The notes under the pieces are model-generated. The model made no database searches and was not told the DNA's origin. It saw only the letters and a list, made by a program, of their open reading frames with translations. From Bacteroidales bacterium (lineage in GTDB: Bacteria > Bacteroidota > Bacteroidia > Bacteroidales > UBA10428), in assembly GCA_016926235.1 (NCBI GenBank), contig JAFGOZ010000371.1, positions 9,255-73,254 on the forward strand: 64,000 nt of DNA. Reading direction: 5' to 3'. Below are positions 37,627-46,897 of the stretch, in pieces (positions within the stretch are counted from its first letter, which is position 1; every line of letters begins with the position of its first letter). A program made the translations under genes and the position numbers.

Positions 37627-40524
37627 ATGAATATGATACCATCCATTAAAAAAATACTTTTATTAATAGCGTTTTTTTTACAAATAATAAGCCATGGATT
37701 TTCACAAGGAAATTATAAAGTTTCAGGCGTTGTAACCGATGGAGAGACAGGTGAATATTTGCCTGGTGCAACAGTGGCTGTGGAAAGTACAACTATTGGT
37801 ACCGTCACGGATTTAAATGGCCGCTTTACTTTAAAATATAATCGTAATGCTTTTAACCTTACCGTGTCTTTTATTAGTTATGAACAAGTGGTAATTCCTG
37901 TTAACCTCTCAGGGGGGCATAACGGGGATATTGAAATTAAGTTACAAAAGAAAAGCACATTAATTGATGAGGTTCAGATAGTGGGAGAAACTGATGGGCA
38001 GGTAAAAGCCATGCTTAATCAAAAAAATGCAGAGAATATCAAAAACATAGTTTCTTCAGAGCAGATCGAACAATTCCCGGACATGAATGCAGCAGAAGTG
38101 GTGCAAAGGATACCTGGAATAACTCTTCAAAGGGATCAGGGTGAGGGAAGGTTTGTGCAGCTCCGGGGAACACCGCCCGAACTGACAAACTTTAGTATAA
38201 ATGGTGAACAGATACCTTCACCGGAGGGAAATGTAAGATACGTGGGGCTGGATGTAATTTCGGCAGACCAGATAGAGACCATTGAGGTTACCAAGGTTAT
38301 GACTCCCGATATGGATGGGGACGGCATAGCAGGAAATGTAAATATAGTAACTAAAACTGCCAATGGAAAAGAACCCGAAATAAAGGTCTCTGCCGCTGGC
38401 GGATATAATAATTTAAGAGAAAGGGATAATTACCAGTTTCAATTTGCATTCGGACAAAGAACAGGAAAATTTGGTTTCAATATAAATGGTAACTATTATG
38501 TCAATAATCAGGGCTCTGATAACATGGAATTTAAATATGTAAAAAGTACATTCTGGGGTAGCACTGATGAGGGAGTTGATAATTATCACGTTCAATACAG
38601 GGATTATCAACTCAGGTATTATGAAATAACAAGACAACGAATTGGTCTTAGTTCAACCTGGGATTATAATTTTAACGATAAGTCGTACCTATATTTAAGG
38701 GGTATGTATAACAGCTTTAAGGATGATGAATTGCGACGTAGGGTGGTATATGATCTGGATGACGCTGTCTCGGAAGATTATTATTTGTATGGAGGTATTA
38801 AACGGGATGTAAGGGACAGAATTAAAAACCAGGACATTACTTCTATAAATCTTGGGGGCGAGCATGATTTAAATTGGTTATTAATTGATTATGAGGGGGC
38901 TTACGCAATTGCAAAAGAAACTCAACCTGAGAGAGTTGAAGCATCATTTGATAACCCCGGACAGGCAATTGCAATGAAAATTGACAGGAGTGATCCTGAC
39001 TGGCCTGTAATATACTTTCCTGAACCGTCAGATTCTGTATATGCTATTAATTATGCCGAATATGATTTTGATGATATCCTTTTCGAACAATCAGAGATTA
39101 TTGATAATAACCTTACTGCTAAAGTAAATATTAAAATTCCTTATAAATTAAGTACTCAAAAAGGATATTTTAAACTTGGTGGAAAATACAGGACCAAAGA
39201 AAAAGTCAGGGATGCGAAGGCAAATATATATGATGCATATTTTACTACTTCACGGACCTATCCGGGTCAGGGGCCTGAGATATCTTTTTTGGATTTTGAC
39301 GATGGTTTTATTGAAAACAATTTGTTAAATCATGGCTATACCATTGACCATATACCTGATCCGGTTAAAATCAGAGATTTCTATGAATACTATTCTCAGT
39401 TTTTTATTTTAGATCGTACCGATACCAAGAAACACTCTTTCGGGACAGATTATAAAGCCAATGAGGATATATTTGCGTTTTATGGAATGATACGGCATGA
39501 TATTGGCAGGTTGATGATTCTGGGAGGTTTGAGATATGAGAAAACGGTTATCGATTATGAAGGAAGAAGAGTTGTTGTTGATTTCAGAAATAATTTTCAG
39601 GAACTTGACACTCTGACTGACAGCAGGGAACATGAATTCTACCTGCCAAACCTGCAGTTGAAATATACTATTAATGGTAATACAAATTTTCGCTTGTCAT
39701 ATACGAGTACCTATTCCAGACCAAACTTTGAAGATATTTTACCCTACAGGGACGAAGATGATAGAGAAATAAAATATGGAAACCCGGACCTGAAATATCC
39801 CACTTCTTCAAATTATGATCTTCTGGCGGAACATTACATTTCTGAAGGGGGGATATTTTCAGGGGGTGTCTTTTATAAAGATATTAAGGATTTTGTGTTT
39901 TATTATAAACGTTTTGGGCGTGAAGGTGAGCACACAGGCTCATTTAGTCCCCGGGAAATAACCAAAGCTATAAATGGTAAAAGGGCTGAGGTTTTTGGTG
40001 CTGAATTACAGAGTCAGTTTAAGTTTACATATCTCCCCGGTTTTTTAAGCAATTTTGGGGTTTATTGTAATTACACATATACGTATTCTGAAGCATTTAT
40101 TAATAAAAGGATTCCTGTAAACAGTCTTACTTCTGTTATAATTTTCGGAGAGGATAGCCTCGGTACTTTTATTAATGAAAATGAAGAAGAAAAAATTAAG
40201 CTGCCTGGTCAGGCGAAACATACAGCAAATCTTGCTTTGTTTTATGATTCAAAAAAGTTTTATGCAAAATTAACTGCAAACTATCATGATTCATTTCTTC
40301 ATTCCCTTGGGGCAGATAAGGATTTGGATGAATACTATGCTGCCGGCTGGCATCTGGATTTTACAGCACATTATTTAATAACTCCGAAATTAACTGTATT
40401 TGCTGATTTTATTAATCTTACCAATGCTCCTTTAAAATATTATTTAGGAAGCCCGGACAGGTTATTACAGCAGGAATTTTACTCCTGGTGGGCACGTGTA
40501 GGATTGAAACTGGAAATCAATTAA
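37627..40524 (+). CDS. TonB-dependent receptor of the phosphatase/phytase locus
   Basis: 965 residues from ATG 37627 (MNMIPSIKKILLLIAFFLQ...). A longer frame begins with GTG inside the terminator stem and is rejected. Signal peptide to about 26; regulatory-like domain (about 30-115); plug (about 145-255: PDMNAAEVVQRIPGITLQRDQGEGRFVQLRGTPPELTNFSINGEQIP), of the Caulobacter type (VTKVMTPDMDGDGIAGNVNIVTK); barrel of about 22 strands to ARVGLKLEIN. It is followed after 11 bases by a phosphatase and then a phytase, so it probably imports phytate, a phosphate ester or a degradation product. The ligand is inferred from neighbours. Confidence 0.92.
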   Translation: MNMIPSIKKILLLIAFFLQIISHGFSQGNYKVSGVVTDGETGEYLPGATVAVESTTIGTVTDLNGRFTLKYNRNAFNLTVSFISYEQVVIPVNLSGGHNGDIEIKLQKKSTLIDEVQIVGETDGQVKAMLNQKNAENIKNIVSSEQIEQFPDMNAAEVVQRIPGITLQRDQGEGRFVQLRGTPPELTNFSINGEQIPSPEGNVRYVGLDVISADQIETIEVTKVMTPDMDGDGIAGNVNIVTKTANGKEPEIKVSAAGGYNNLRERDNYQFQFAFGQRTGKFGFNINGNYYVNNQGSDNMEFKYVKSTFWGSTDEGVDNYHVQYRDYQLRYYEITRQRIGLSSTWDYNFNDKSYLYLRGMYNSFKDDELRRRVVYDLDDAVSEDYYLYGGIKRDVRDRIKNQDITSINLGGEHDLNWLLIDYEGAYAIAKETQPERVEASFDNPGQAIAMKIDRSDPDWPVIYFPEPSDSVYAINYAEYDFDDILFEQSEIIDNNLTAKVNIKIPYKLSTQKGYFKLGGKYRTKEKVRDAKANIYDAYFTTSRTYPGQGPEISFLDFDDGFIENNLLNHGYTIDHIPDPVKIRDFYEYYSQFFILDRTDTKKHSFGTDYKANEDIFAFYGMIRHDIGRLMILGGLRYEKTVIDYEGRRVVVDFRNNFQELDTLTDSREHEFYLPNLQLKYTINGNTNFRLSYTSTYSRPNFEDILPYRDEDDREIKYGNPDLKYPTSSNYDLLAEHYISEGGIFSGGVFYKDIKDFVFYYKRFGREGEHTGSFSPREITKAINGKRAEVFGAELQSQFKFTYLPGFLSNFGVYCNYTYTYSEAFINKRIPVNSLTSVIIFGEDSLGTFINENEEEKIKLPGQAKHTANLALFYDSKKFYAKLTANYHDSFLHSLGADKDLDEYYAAGWHLDFTAHYLITPKLTVFADFINLTNAPLKYYLGSPDRLLQQEFYSWWARVGLKLEIN

Positions 40525-40535
40525 AACTTAAAATT

Positions 40536-41555
40536 ATGACTTCAATTAGACGTATTTTATTTTCCCCCGGAACAGCATGGATTATTTGTTTGGTTACATT
40601 TGTATTATTGCTGAAATGTGGCATGAATAATAGCATGCCTAACGATCAAAGTTATGATACTTTAATTATTAAACCCGATGACAGCGATCTCTCTTTTATT
40701 ATATTCGGCGATTGGGGAAGAAACGCTTATTACTACCAGGATGATGTGGCTAAAGCCATGGGTGAGTTTTGTGATAGTTTTGGCGGTGTGGATTTTATTA
40801 TTTCGTGTGGGGATAATTTTCAGACAAACGGGGTTGCCAGCATAGCAGATCCTCTATGGAATAGCAGTTTTGAAAATGTATACACACATCCATCCCTTCT
40901 TGTTGACTGGTATCCGGTACTTGGTAACCATGATTACAAGGGGAATACAAATGCTGAAATTCAATATTCGTCCATTAGCAGGAGATGGCGTATGACAGAT
41001 AATTATTATTCAATCGACAGGCAAATAAATGATAGTGTTGCGGCGAAGTTTCTTTTTATTGATACCTCTCCTTTAATTGATTATTATCACGGCAAGCCCG
41101 AAACGTACCCTGATGTCGTGAAACAGGACACAGCCAAACAAATGCAATGGATTCGTGAAACATTAAAGAATGTGGATGAGGAATGGATTTTTGCCATTGG
41201 ACATCATCCTGTTTTTTCCGGAAGTCCTGCACACGGGAACACGGATGACCTGATTGAAAAGCTAAAACCAGTATTTGACAGAAGTGCTTTAGACTTTTAT
41301 TTTTGTGGTCATGATCATGACTTCCAGCATATAAAAGCAACAGGTTCACATGTTGAATATTTTGTTACAGGTACCGGTTCACAAATAAGGGAAACAGGAA
41401 TTACTGAAAATACAGTTTTCAGCCTTGCACAGCCTGGTTTTACTGTAGTAATACTTCAAGGTACCCGGTTATATCTGCATTTTCTAGATATTAAGGGGAA
41501 TATTAAATATTCGATAGAAAGATCTGTATTTAAAGCAACAAATAATATTTTGTAA
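40536..41555 (+). CDS. Purple-acid-type (TRAP/ACP5-like) metallophosphatase, lipoprotein
   Basis: 339 residues from ATG 40536; an in-frame GTG 48 bases earlier lies inside the receptor gene and is rejected. The N-terminus is a signal sequence with Cys 28 after LLLK, a plausible lipoprotein site. All five metallophosphoesterase motifs are seen: GDWG (about 60), GDNF (about 92), GNHDY (about 132), GHHPVFS (about 215), GHDHDFQH (about 255). The order and the GDWG form are those of mammalian-type purple acid phosphatases. It should release phosphate from esters outside the inner membrane. It starts 11 bases after the receptor gene. Confidence 0.92.
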   Translation: MTSIRRILFSPGTAWIICLVTFVLLLKCGMNNSMPNDQSYDTLIIKPDDSDLSFIIFGDWGRNAYYYQDDVAKAMGEFCDSFGGVDFIISCGDNFQTNGVASIADPLWNSSFENVYTHPSLLVDWYPVLGNHDYKGNTNAEIQYSSISRRWRMTDNYYSIDRQINDSVAAKFLFIDTSPLIDYYHGKPETYPDVVKQDTAKQMQWIRETLKNVDEEWIFAIGHHPVFSGSPAHGNTDDLIEKLKPVFDRSALDFYFCGHDHDFQHIKATGSHVEYFVTGTGSQIRETGITENTVFSLAQPGFTVVILQGTRLYLHFLDIKGNIKYSIERSVFKATNNIL

Positions 41556-41566
41556 ATTGCATAAAT

Positions 41567-42721
41567 ATGAATTCAAAATATAATATTAAAATATTTTGCC
41601 TTTTGCTCTTGTATGTTAGCGCATGTAATGAGGCAAAGAAAACAAACACCATGGATGCTGACATAGATAGTATTGAACTAATGCAAATGCAAGAAAAGTA
41701 TGAGGATTCAATAGAATGGGTATATTCGAAAAATTTGCAGGCAGGAATAAAAAATAATATAACTGCAGATATAGAAACCCAGCCCGTTGAATCTTTAAAT
41801 GGAGATGATGCTGCAGACGATCCGGCTATTTGGATAAATGAAAAAGACCCTTCACGAAGCCTGGTTTTGGGTACGAATAAAAAAGCAGGGCTTTATGTGT
41901 ATGATCTGGAAGGCGATCTAGTGGCTTATCGCAAAATTGGCAGGGTGAATAATGTAGATATACGAGATGGATTTCTATTATGGGAAAAAGAAGTGGCCAT
42001 TGTTGCAGCAAGCAACAGAAGCAATAATTGTATATCATTATTATATATTGATAAGGCCACCGGAGAAATTTCGGATACAATAAAAAATATTCCATCGGAT
42101 GTGGATGAAGTATATGGTGTTTGTCTTTATAAAGACATAAAAAACAATACGTTTTATGTGTTTGTAAATGGGAAGGGCGGATGGATCGAACAGTGGCTTA
42201 TAGCAGGAGGTAGTCAAATAAGCGCTCATCTGGTAAGGACATTTACGGTTGGCAGCCAGCCGGAAGGCATGGTTGTTAATGACAAGAATGGCATGCTATA
42301 CATTGGTGTTGAAGACGAAGGGATTTTCAAGTTTTCAGCCGATCCTGCCAATATTATTGAAATGGTCAAACTTCCGGGCAGTGACTCTACAAATGCAAAT
42401 ATTGCTTATGATATTGAAGGAATTGCCTTATTTTCCTATAAAGAATTTGATTATTTAATTGCATCCAGCCAGGGAAATTATTCTTACACTTTATTTAAAT
42501 TAGGGAAAACAGATCAATATATAACAAGTTTTACAATATATGATGGGATCATTGACGGTGTTGAAGAAACAGATGGGCTGGATGTGGCTGTTTCAGCTTT
42601 AAGCAGTCGTTTTCCTGAAGGCTTATTGGTGGTTCAGGACGGCTTTAATTATAATGGAGATACATTAGTAAACCAAAACTTCAAGTTTATATCCATTGAA
42701 AAGTTGTTAAAGCTATTGTAA
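41567..42721 (+). CDS. Beta-propeller (BPP-type) phytase, lipoprotein
   Basis: 384 residues; lipobox LYVSAC (Cys 20). The propeller (about 65-384) has calcium/phytate-binding signatures: DDAADDPAIWINEKDPSRSLVLGT, NNVDIRDGF, NRSNNCISLLYID, VGSQPEGMVV, DIEGIAL, ETDGLDV and FPEGLLVVQDG. BPP phytases hydrolyse myo-inositol hexakisphosphate at neutral pH with calcium. It lies 11 bases after the phosphatase gene, so the three-gene unit (receptor, phosphatase, phytase) forms an organophosphate-scavenging system. Confidence 0.92.
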   Translation: MNSKYNIKIFCLLLLYVSACNEAKKTNTMDADIDSIELMQMQEKYEDSIEWVYSKNLQAGIKNNITADIETQPVESLNGDDAADDPAIWINEKDPSRSLVLGTNKKAGLYVYDLEGDLVAYRKIGRVNNVDIRDGFLLWEKEVAIVAASNRSNNCISLLYIDKATGEISDTIKNIPSDVDEVYGVCLYKDIKNNTFYVFVNGKGGWIEQWLIAGGSQISAHLVRTFTVGSQPEGMVVNDKNGMLYIGVEDEGIFKFSADPANIIEMVKLPGSDSTNANIAYDIEGIALFSYKEFDYLIASSQGNYSYTLFKLGKTDQYITSFTIYDGIIDGVEETDGLDVAVSALSSRFPEGLLVVQDGFNYNGDTLVNQNFKFISIEKLLKLL

Positions 42722-43246
42722 AGTGAAATTGACAGAAATTATTGCATTCTGACCGGGCCTAATTGATTAAAACAAAAAAGCCATAATGGATAAATTATTG
42801 TCTTTAACTCCAAAGGACTCCAGAGGAATCATATGTCTGTATAAGTTAGTTATTACGAAATAAAACCGGCGCAAGCATTTTGTATCAATGAAATATTAAT
42901 CCTCACGTGCGACGGAAGGCAGGAATGCTTGTTATCTTAACTGATGTTTGATTTCGCAAATCAAGAGGACTTAACGTGAGCACTTCTTTTTAGAAAGTCT
43001 CACAATTCAGAATATTATTTATCAATAATTCCAGTATAAAACAACGTTATATGCTACGTTAATATTCTCACCAATAAAGTTCACTATATATAAAAATATT
43101 CTTCAATTATAAAATAATGTGCTAATTGAATTATATAGTAATGATAGAAATGATTATAAAAATGAATAATATTTAGTTATTATTTATTTAATTATAGTGT
43201 AAAATTTATGTTAACAACTATATATCAATATGTTATTCTTTAACCT
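42722..43246. other. Intergenic region without a gene; possible degenerate dispersed repeat
   Basis: A+T-rich DNA between the phytase gene and the porin promoter. The part at about 42811-42980 has higher G+C and internal symmetry (TTGATTT near AAATCAA; CCTCACGT near ACGTGAG), which may be remnants of a dispersed palindromic repeat. No coding frame was seen. Confidence 0.45.
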
Positions 43247-43290
43247 AAATGTAACATAAATGTAATATTAATGAAATCCAAATGTAATAG
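43247..43290 (+). promoter_or_regulatory. PhoB-box-like array upstream of the porin
   Basis: Four 11-base units: AAATGTAACAT, AAATGTAATAT, TAATGAAATCC and AAATGTAATAG. Three keep TGTAA(C/T)A exactly in phase; the third is degenerate. About 25 bases downstream is TTTTAAACCAA, also present after the pstS array, probably part of the core promoter. Confidence 0.75.
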
Positions 43291-43331
43291 AAAAGAAATA
43301 ATATTGTATTATAATTTTAAACCAACTATCA

Positions 43332-44351
43332 ATGAAGAAATTAGGAGTATCCCTTATTGTAACAATTTTGTTATCAGCCGCTCTTTTCGCCCAGGATAGC
43401 GAGGAGAAACCGGAATTTAAGCCCTCAGGCAAGCCATATGCCAATATTTTCAGTAATTTTAATGTAATAAGTTACGATGGCAATACCGATTATGGTTTCG
43501 ATATTACCAGGGCATATCTGGGTTATAGTTATAATTTTAGCGAACACTTTTCCGGGAAAGTGAACATTGATGTAGGCGCCCCGGAAGTCTATATTAATGA
43601 CTCAGTAGATGGATCTACGAACTTAGACCTCACCGCTTACTTAAAGATAGCATCCCTAACGTATAAGTACGACAAACTTACGGTAGACTTTGGAATGATT
43701 GGGCTTAAACAGTTTAAGGTTGCCGAAGGCTTTTGGGGCCACCGCTATATTTACAAATCATTTCAGGATGCATCAAAAATGGGTTATAGCGCAGATTTGG
43801 GTATGAGTGTTGCTTATGATATCATAGATCAGCTAAGTGTGGATTTTACTGTGACAAATGGCGAAGGGTATAAATCATTACAGGCCGACAGCCTGCTAAA
43901 ATATGCTGCAGGCATAACAGGAAAACCTGTCGAAGGGCTTGTTTTGCGGGTTTATTATGATATGATGGGTGAAAAAGACATGCAGTCGACATTTTCTGCT
44001 TTTGCCGGATATGCGGATGATAAAATAAGCATAGGGGCTGAATATGATTTTCAGATGAACAATAAAGTTGAAAAAGGCAAGGATCTTTCAGGTATCTCGG
44101 CTTATGCATCTTATCAGCTAACCGATATGATCGAAGTATTTGGAAGGTATGATAACCTCTCTTCCGTAAAACTTGACGGGGCTGATGATCCATGGAATAT
44201 TAAAAAAGATGGCCAGGCCATTATAGGGGGTGCGGAGTTTAATCTAGCCAAAGGTGTGAAAATTGCCCCTAACTACCAAGGATGGATTTCTTCCAGGAAT
44301 GGAGAAAAAGCGAAATCGGGTTTCTTTATTAACCTGGACCTGAAGTTTTAA
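43332..44351 (+). CDS. Outer-membrane porin linked to phosphate uptake
   Basis: 339 residues: signal peptide to about 20 (LLSAALFAQ), then alternating aromatic beta strands typical of a 16-18-stranded barrel, ending GFFINLDLKF with terminal Phe. It resembles phosphate-selective porins (OprO/P type) or the Bacteroidota beta-barrel porin group. Lying between two PhoB-box-like arrays and before pstS makes phosphate the likely solute. It ends 89 bases before pstS. Confidence 0.82.
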   Translation: MKKLGVSLIVTILLSAALFAQDSEEKPEFKPSGKPYANIFSNFNVISYDGNTDYGFDITRAYLGYSYNFSEHFSGKVNIDVGAPEVYINDSVDGSTNLDLTAYLKIASLTYKYDKLTVDFGMIGLKQFKVAEGFWGHRYIYKSFQDASKMGYSADLGMSVAYDIIDQLSVDFTVTNGEGYKSLQADSLLKYAAGITGKPVEGLVLRVYYDMMGEKDMQSTFSAFAGYADDKISIGAEYDFQMNNKVEKGKDLSGISAYASYQLTDMIEVFGRYDNLSSVKLDGADDPWNIKKDGQAIIGGAEFNLAKGVKIAPNYQGWISSRNGEKAKSGFFINLDLKF

Positions 44352-44352
44352 G

Positions 44353-44396
44353 CTTGTAACATTATTGTAATGAATTTGTAACATGGCAGTAATTTT
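44353..44396 (+). promoter_or_regulatory. PhoB-box-like array upstream of pstS
   Basis: CTTGTAACATT, ATTGTAATGAA, TTTGTAACATG and GCAGTAATTTT follow one another without gaps, so the TAACA/TAATN core recurs at 44357, 44368, 44379 and 44390. It starts one base after the porin stop codon. TTTTAAACCAA follows 23 bases downstream. Confidence 0.78.
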
Positions 44397-44440
44397 AAAT
44401 ATATATGATTGTAAAGTATTTTAAACCAAATTTATAACAG

Positions 44441-45502
44441 ATGAAAAAGATTTTAGTACTACTCGTAGCAGTTGCATTGATTGCATCCTGTAAAAATTCG
44501 GGTCAAAAAACGGCTGATGAAAGTAAAAAAGTAACTTTGACGGCAGCCGGGGCAACATTTCCTATGCCTTTTTATAACCAGGTGTTTAAAAATTACACGG
44601 AAGAAACAGGCATACTTCTTACATACGGGGGCATAGGTTCAGGAGGCGGTATCCGCAGCCTGAAAGACAAGGTCGTGGATTTTGGTGCTACAGACGCTTA
44701 TCTGGAAGATGATAAAATAGGTGAAATGCCGGCAGAAATAGTACATATCCCCACTTGCCTGGGGGCCGTTGTAATAGCTTACAACCTGGACAACGTGGAA
44801 GGGTTAAAACTGACCCCGGAATTGCTTGAAGGGATCTTCCTGGGTGAAATAACAAAGTGGGACGATCCTAAAATGAAGGCCAATAACCCTGAAATTACAT
44901 TACCTGATATGAATATTACCGTAATGCACCGTTCGGACGGAAGTGGTACTACTCACATCTTTAGTGACTATATGTGTAAGGTCAGCCCGAAATGGGAAGA
45001 AAAGGTAGGCCGAGGTAAAGCATTGGAGTGGCCGGTGGGTATCGGATCTAAAGGTAACCCGGGTGTTGCCGGTGCAATTCAACAGACAAAAGGCTCTATT
45101 GGTTACATTGGTTCCGAATATGCACTTGCACAAAGTATCCCGATGGTCCAATTGATGAATAAAGCTGGTAAATATATTGCGCCGACTGTTGAAAGTATCA
45201 GTGCGGCCGCAAAGGGCGAATTACCTGCTGACACCAGGGTTATGCTTACCAATCCCGATTTTGAGGATGCATATCCAATCAGTGGTTTTACCTGGATTAT
45301 TCTTTACAAGGAACAGGCATATGATGGCCGTTCTGAAGCCCAGGCACTGGAGACAGTTAAATTTCTGGATTGGCTGATTAGTGCGGATGCACAAGCTGTT
45401 ACATCGCAGGTTAATTATTCTCCGCTTCCTGAAGAAATGGTGGCTAACGCTAAAAAGATTCTTAGATCGATTACCTACGATGGTAAAGCATTATTGCAAT
45501 AA
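44441..45502 (+). CDS. pstS: Phosphate ABC transporter, phosphate-binding lipoprotein
   Basis: 353 residues. Lipobox ALIASC (Cys 17). Phosphate-ligand loops are AAGATFPMPFYNQ near the N-terminus, GSGGGIRSLKDKVVDFGATDA and HRSDGSGTTHIFSDYM, the PstS signature. It captures phosphate for PstCA in the periplasm or at the inner-membrane surface. It has its own PhoB-box-like array, and a 297-base gap with strong secondary structure separates it from pstC. Confidence 0.96.
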   Translation: MKKILVLLVAVALIASCKNSGQKTADESKKVTLTAAGATFPMPFYNQVFKNYTEETGILLTYGGIGSGGGIRSLKDKVVDFGATDAYLEDDKIGEMPAEIVHIPTCLGAVVIAYNLDNVEGLKLTPELLEGIFLGEITKWDDPKMKANNPEITLPDMNITVMHRSDGSGTTHIFSDYMCKVSPKWEEKVGRGKALEWPVGIGSKGNPGVAGAIQQTKGSIGYIGSEYALAQSIPMVQLMNKAGKYIAPTVESISAAAKGELPADTRVMLTNPDFEDAYPISGFTWIILYKEQAYDGRSEAQALETVKFLDWLISADAQAVTSQVNYSPLPEEMVANAKKILRSITYDGKALLQ

Positions 45503-45532
45503 AAATTTATAAAAAGTAGCTGAGATGTTTGT

Positions 45533-45627
45533 AAACAGGAAAAAGATTAGAAGATTTTCGTCGAAGATTTTTAAAAATCTTTTAAGGGCAATGAAATTCA
45601 AGGAGAATTTCATTGGCCCTCCTGTTT
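45533..45627 (+). other. Structured RNA-like segment between pstS and pstC
   Basis: Three nested pairings: AAACAGGA (45533-45540) with TCCTGTTT (45620-45627); a perfect palindrome AAGATTTTTAAAAATCTT (45564-45581); and AGGGCAATGAAATT (45585-45598) with AATTTCATTGGCCCT (45606-45620, one bulged C). The last loop contains AAGGAG. GAAGATTTT occurs twice (45550, 45563), so the middle stem has two possible 5' arms. It may protect the pstS mRNA end or set pstS/pstC stoichiometry. Confidence 0.5.
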
Positions 45628-45799
45628 CCTGCCTGGTATTTCCTGAACTAAAAGAACAAAGGAATAATCATCTTTCCGGCAAAGGGCTTAAAGATATATA
45701 TAATGGATTTTTTACATTTATGGAAGACGTTAGTTTGAATTAATAAGTGGAATGTAGTATTAACTTTTGGCGAAAAGATTCATTTAATATTGAGAATAA

Positions 45800-46693
45800 A
45801 TGAGTTACAACTCAAAAAATAGGATCTTGTCCTTGTTTTCATCCAGTGAGAAGGTTACCCGGGTATTATTGATGATTGCATCGGCCTTGATATTATTGGT
45901 TGCAGGGGGCATGGTTTTTTCATTGGTGGGCGGTACGTTTCCGGTTTTTAAAGAGTTTGGCTTCCGCTTCATTTTTTCATCCGGCTGGAACCCTTCCGAA
46001 GGCAGGGAAGAATATGGCGCTTTGCCATTTATCATTGGTACCCTGTGGACATCCATACTGGCACTCCTCTTAAGCATCCCTTTGTCTTTTTCCACATCGT
46101 TATTCCTGGGAGAATATTACAGGGGGACCCGGTTGGCCGGCATCTTCGGGACTATGGTCGATTTACTGGCCGGTATCCCTTCCATCGTTTTTGGACTTTG
46201 GGGTTTCTACGTTCTTAAGCCCCTGGTTGCCGATATTGGTTTAAATGAAACGGGATATGGCATCTTTACTTCGGCGCTTATTTTATCCATTATGATTGTG
46301 CCTTATGCAACCTCGCTGAGCAGTGAGATCATTTCGATGGTGCCTGTTGATCTGAAAGAAGCGGCGTATTCGATGGGGGCAACCCGGATAGAAGTTGTCC
46401 GGAATGTTGTTATACCCAATGCCCGTTCGGGTATTGTAGCAGGATATATTTTGGCATTTGGCCGCGCTATTGGTGAAACCATGGCCGTTACCATGCTTAT
46501 CGGGAATGCCAATAAAATACCGGGCGGCTTTTTTGATATGGGCAATACCATGGCCAGTGTTATTGCCAACCAGTTTGGCGAGGCCGATGGCCTGAAACTT
46601 AGCGCCCTTATTGCTATTGGTCTTTTACTGTTTCTTATAACGGCTATTATCAACTTCATCGGGAAGATGATAATTAAGAGGTTTAGTATATAA
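45800..46693 (+). CDS. pstC: Phosphate ABC transporter permease PstC
   Basis: 297 residues with six membrane segments (first at about 21-45). It carries the EAA-type cytoplasmic loop DLKEAAYSMGATRIEVVRNVVIPNARSGIVAG that docks with PstB, and GRAIGETMAVTMLIGN, typical of PstC. It forms the inner-membrane channel with PstA. A palindromic repeat element lies between this gene and pstA. Confidence 0.95.
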   Translation: MSYNSKNRILSLFSSSEKVTRVLLMIASALILLVAGGMVFSLVGGTFPVFKEFGFRFIFSSGWNPSEGREEYGALPFIIGTLWTSILALLLSIPLSFSTSLFLGEYYRGTRLAGIFGTMVDLLAGIPSIVFGLWGFYVLKPLVADIGLNETGYGIFTSALILSIMIVPYATSLSSEIISMVPVDLKEAAYSMGATRIEVVRNVVIPNARSGIVAGYILAFGRAIGETMAVTMLIGNANKIPGGFFDMGNTMASVIANQFGEADGLKLSALIAIGLLLFLITAIINFIGKMIIKRFSI

Positions 46694-46723
46694 ATTATAT
46701 GAATATAAAATCATTTATAAAAG

Positions 46724-46851
46724 GTTTCACGCAAAGGCCACTAAGCTTTTTAACGCAAAGATCGCAAAGCAAAACAACGCAAAGCTCCCAAAGATTCAAT
46801 AATATGATCTTTGCGCTCTTTGTGAAAACCTTTGTGGCCCTTGCGTGAAAC
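46724..46851. repeat. 128-bp palindromic repeat element inside the pst operon
   Basis: The outer arms, 46724-46741 (GTTTCACGCAAAGGCCAC) and 46834-46851, are reverse complements with one mismatch. Nested inside are AACGCAAAGATCGCAAAG on one side and CTTTGCGCTCTTTGTGAAAA on the other, so most of the element folds into one long hairpin. This type of GCAAAG/CTTTGC palindrome is dispersed in many Bacteroidota genomes. It has no coding capacity of its own. Confidence 0.85.
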
Positions 46852-46897
46852 AAAAGACTTTTAGTGTAAATCAATTTTCCTTTAAAAATAAAAGTAT

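Noticed and set aside
45525..45743. 72-codon frame between pstS and pstC
   Set aside because: Its first half is the stem-loop region, composition is not protein-like, and pstC has its own ATG at 45800.
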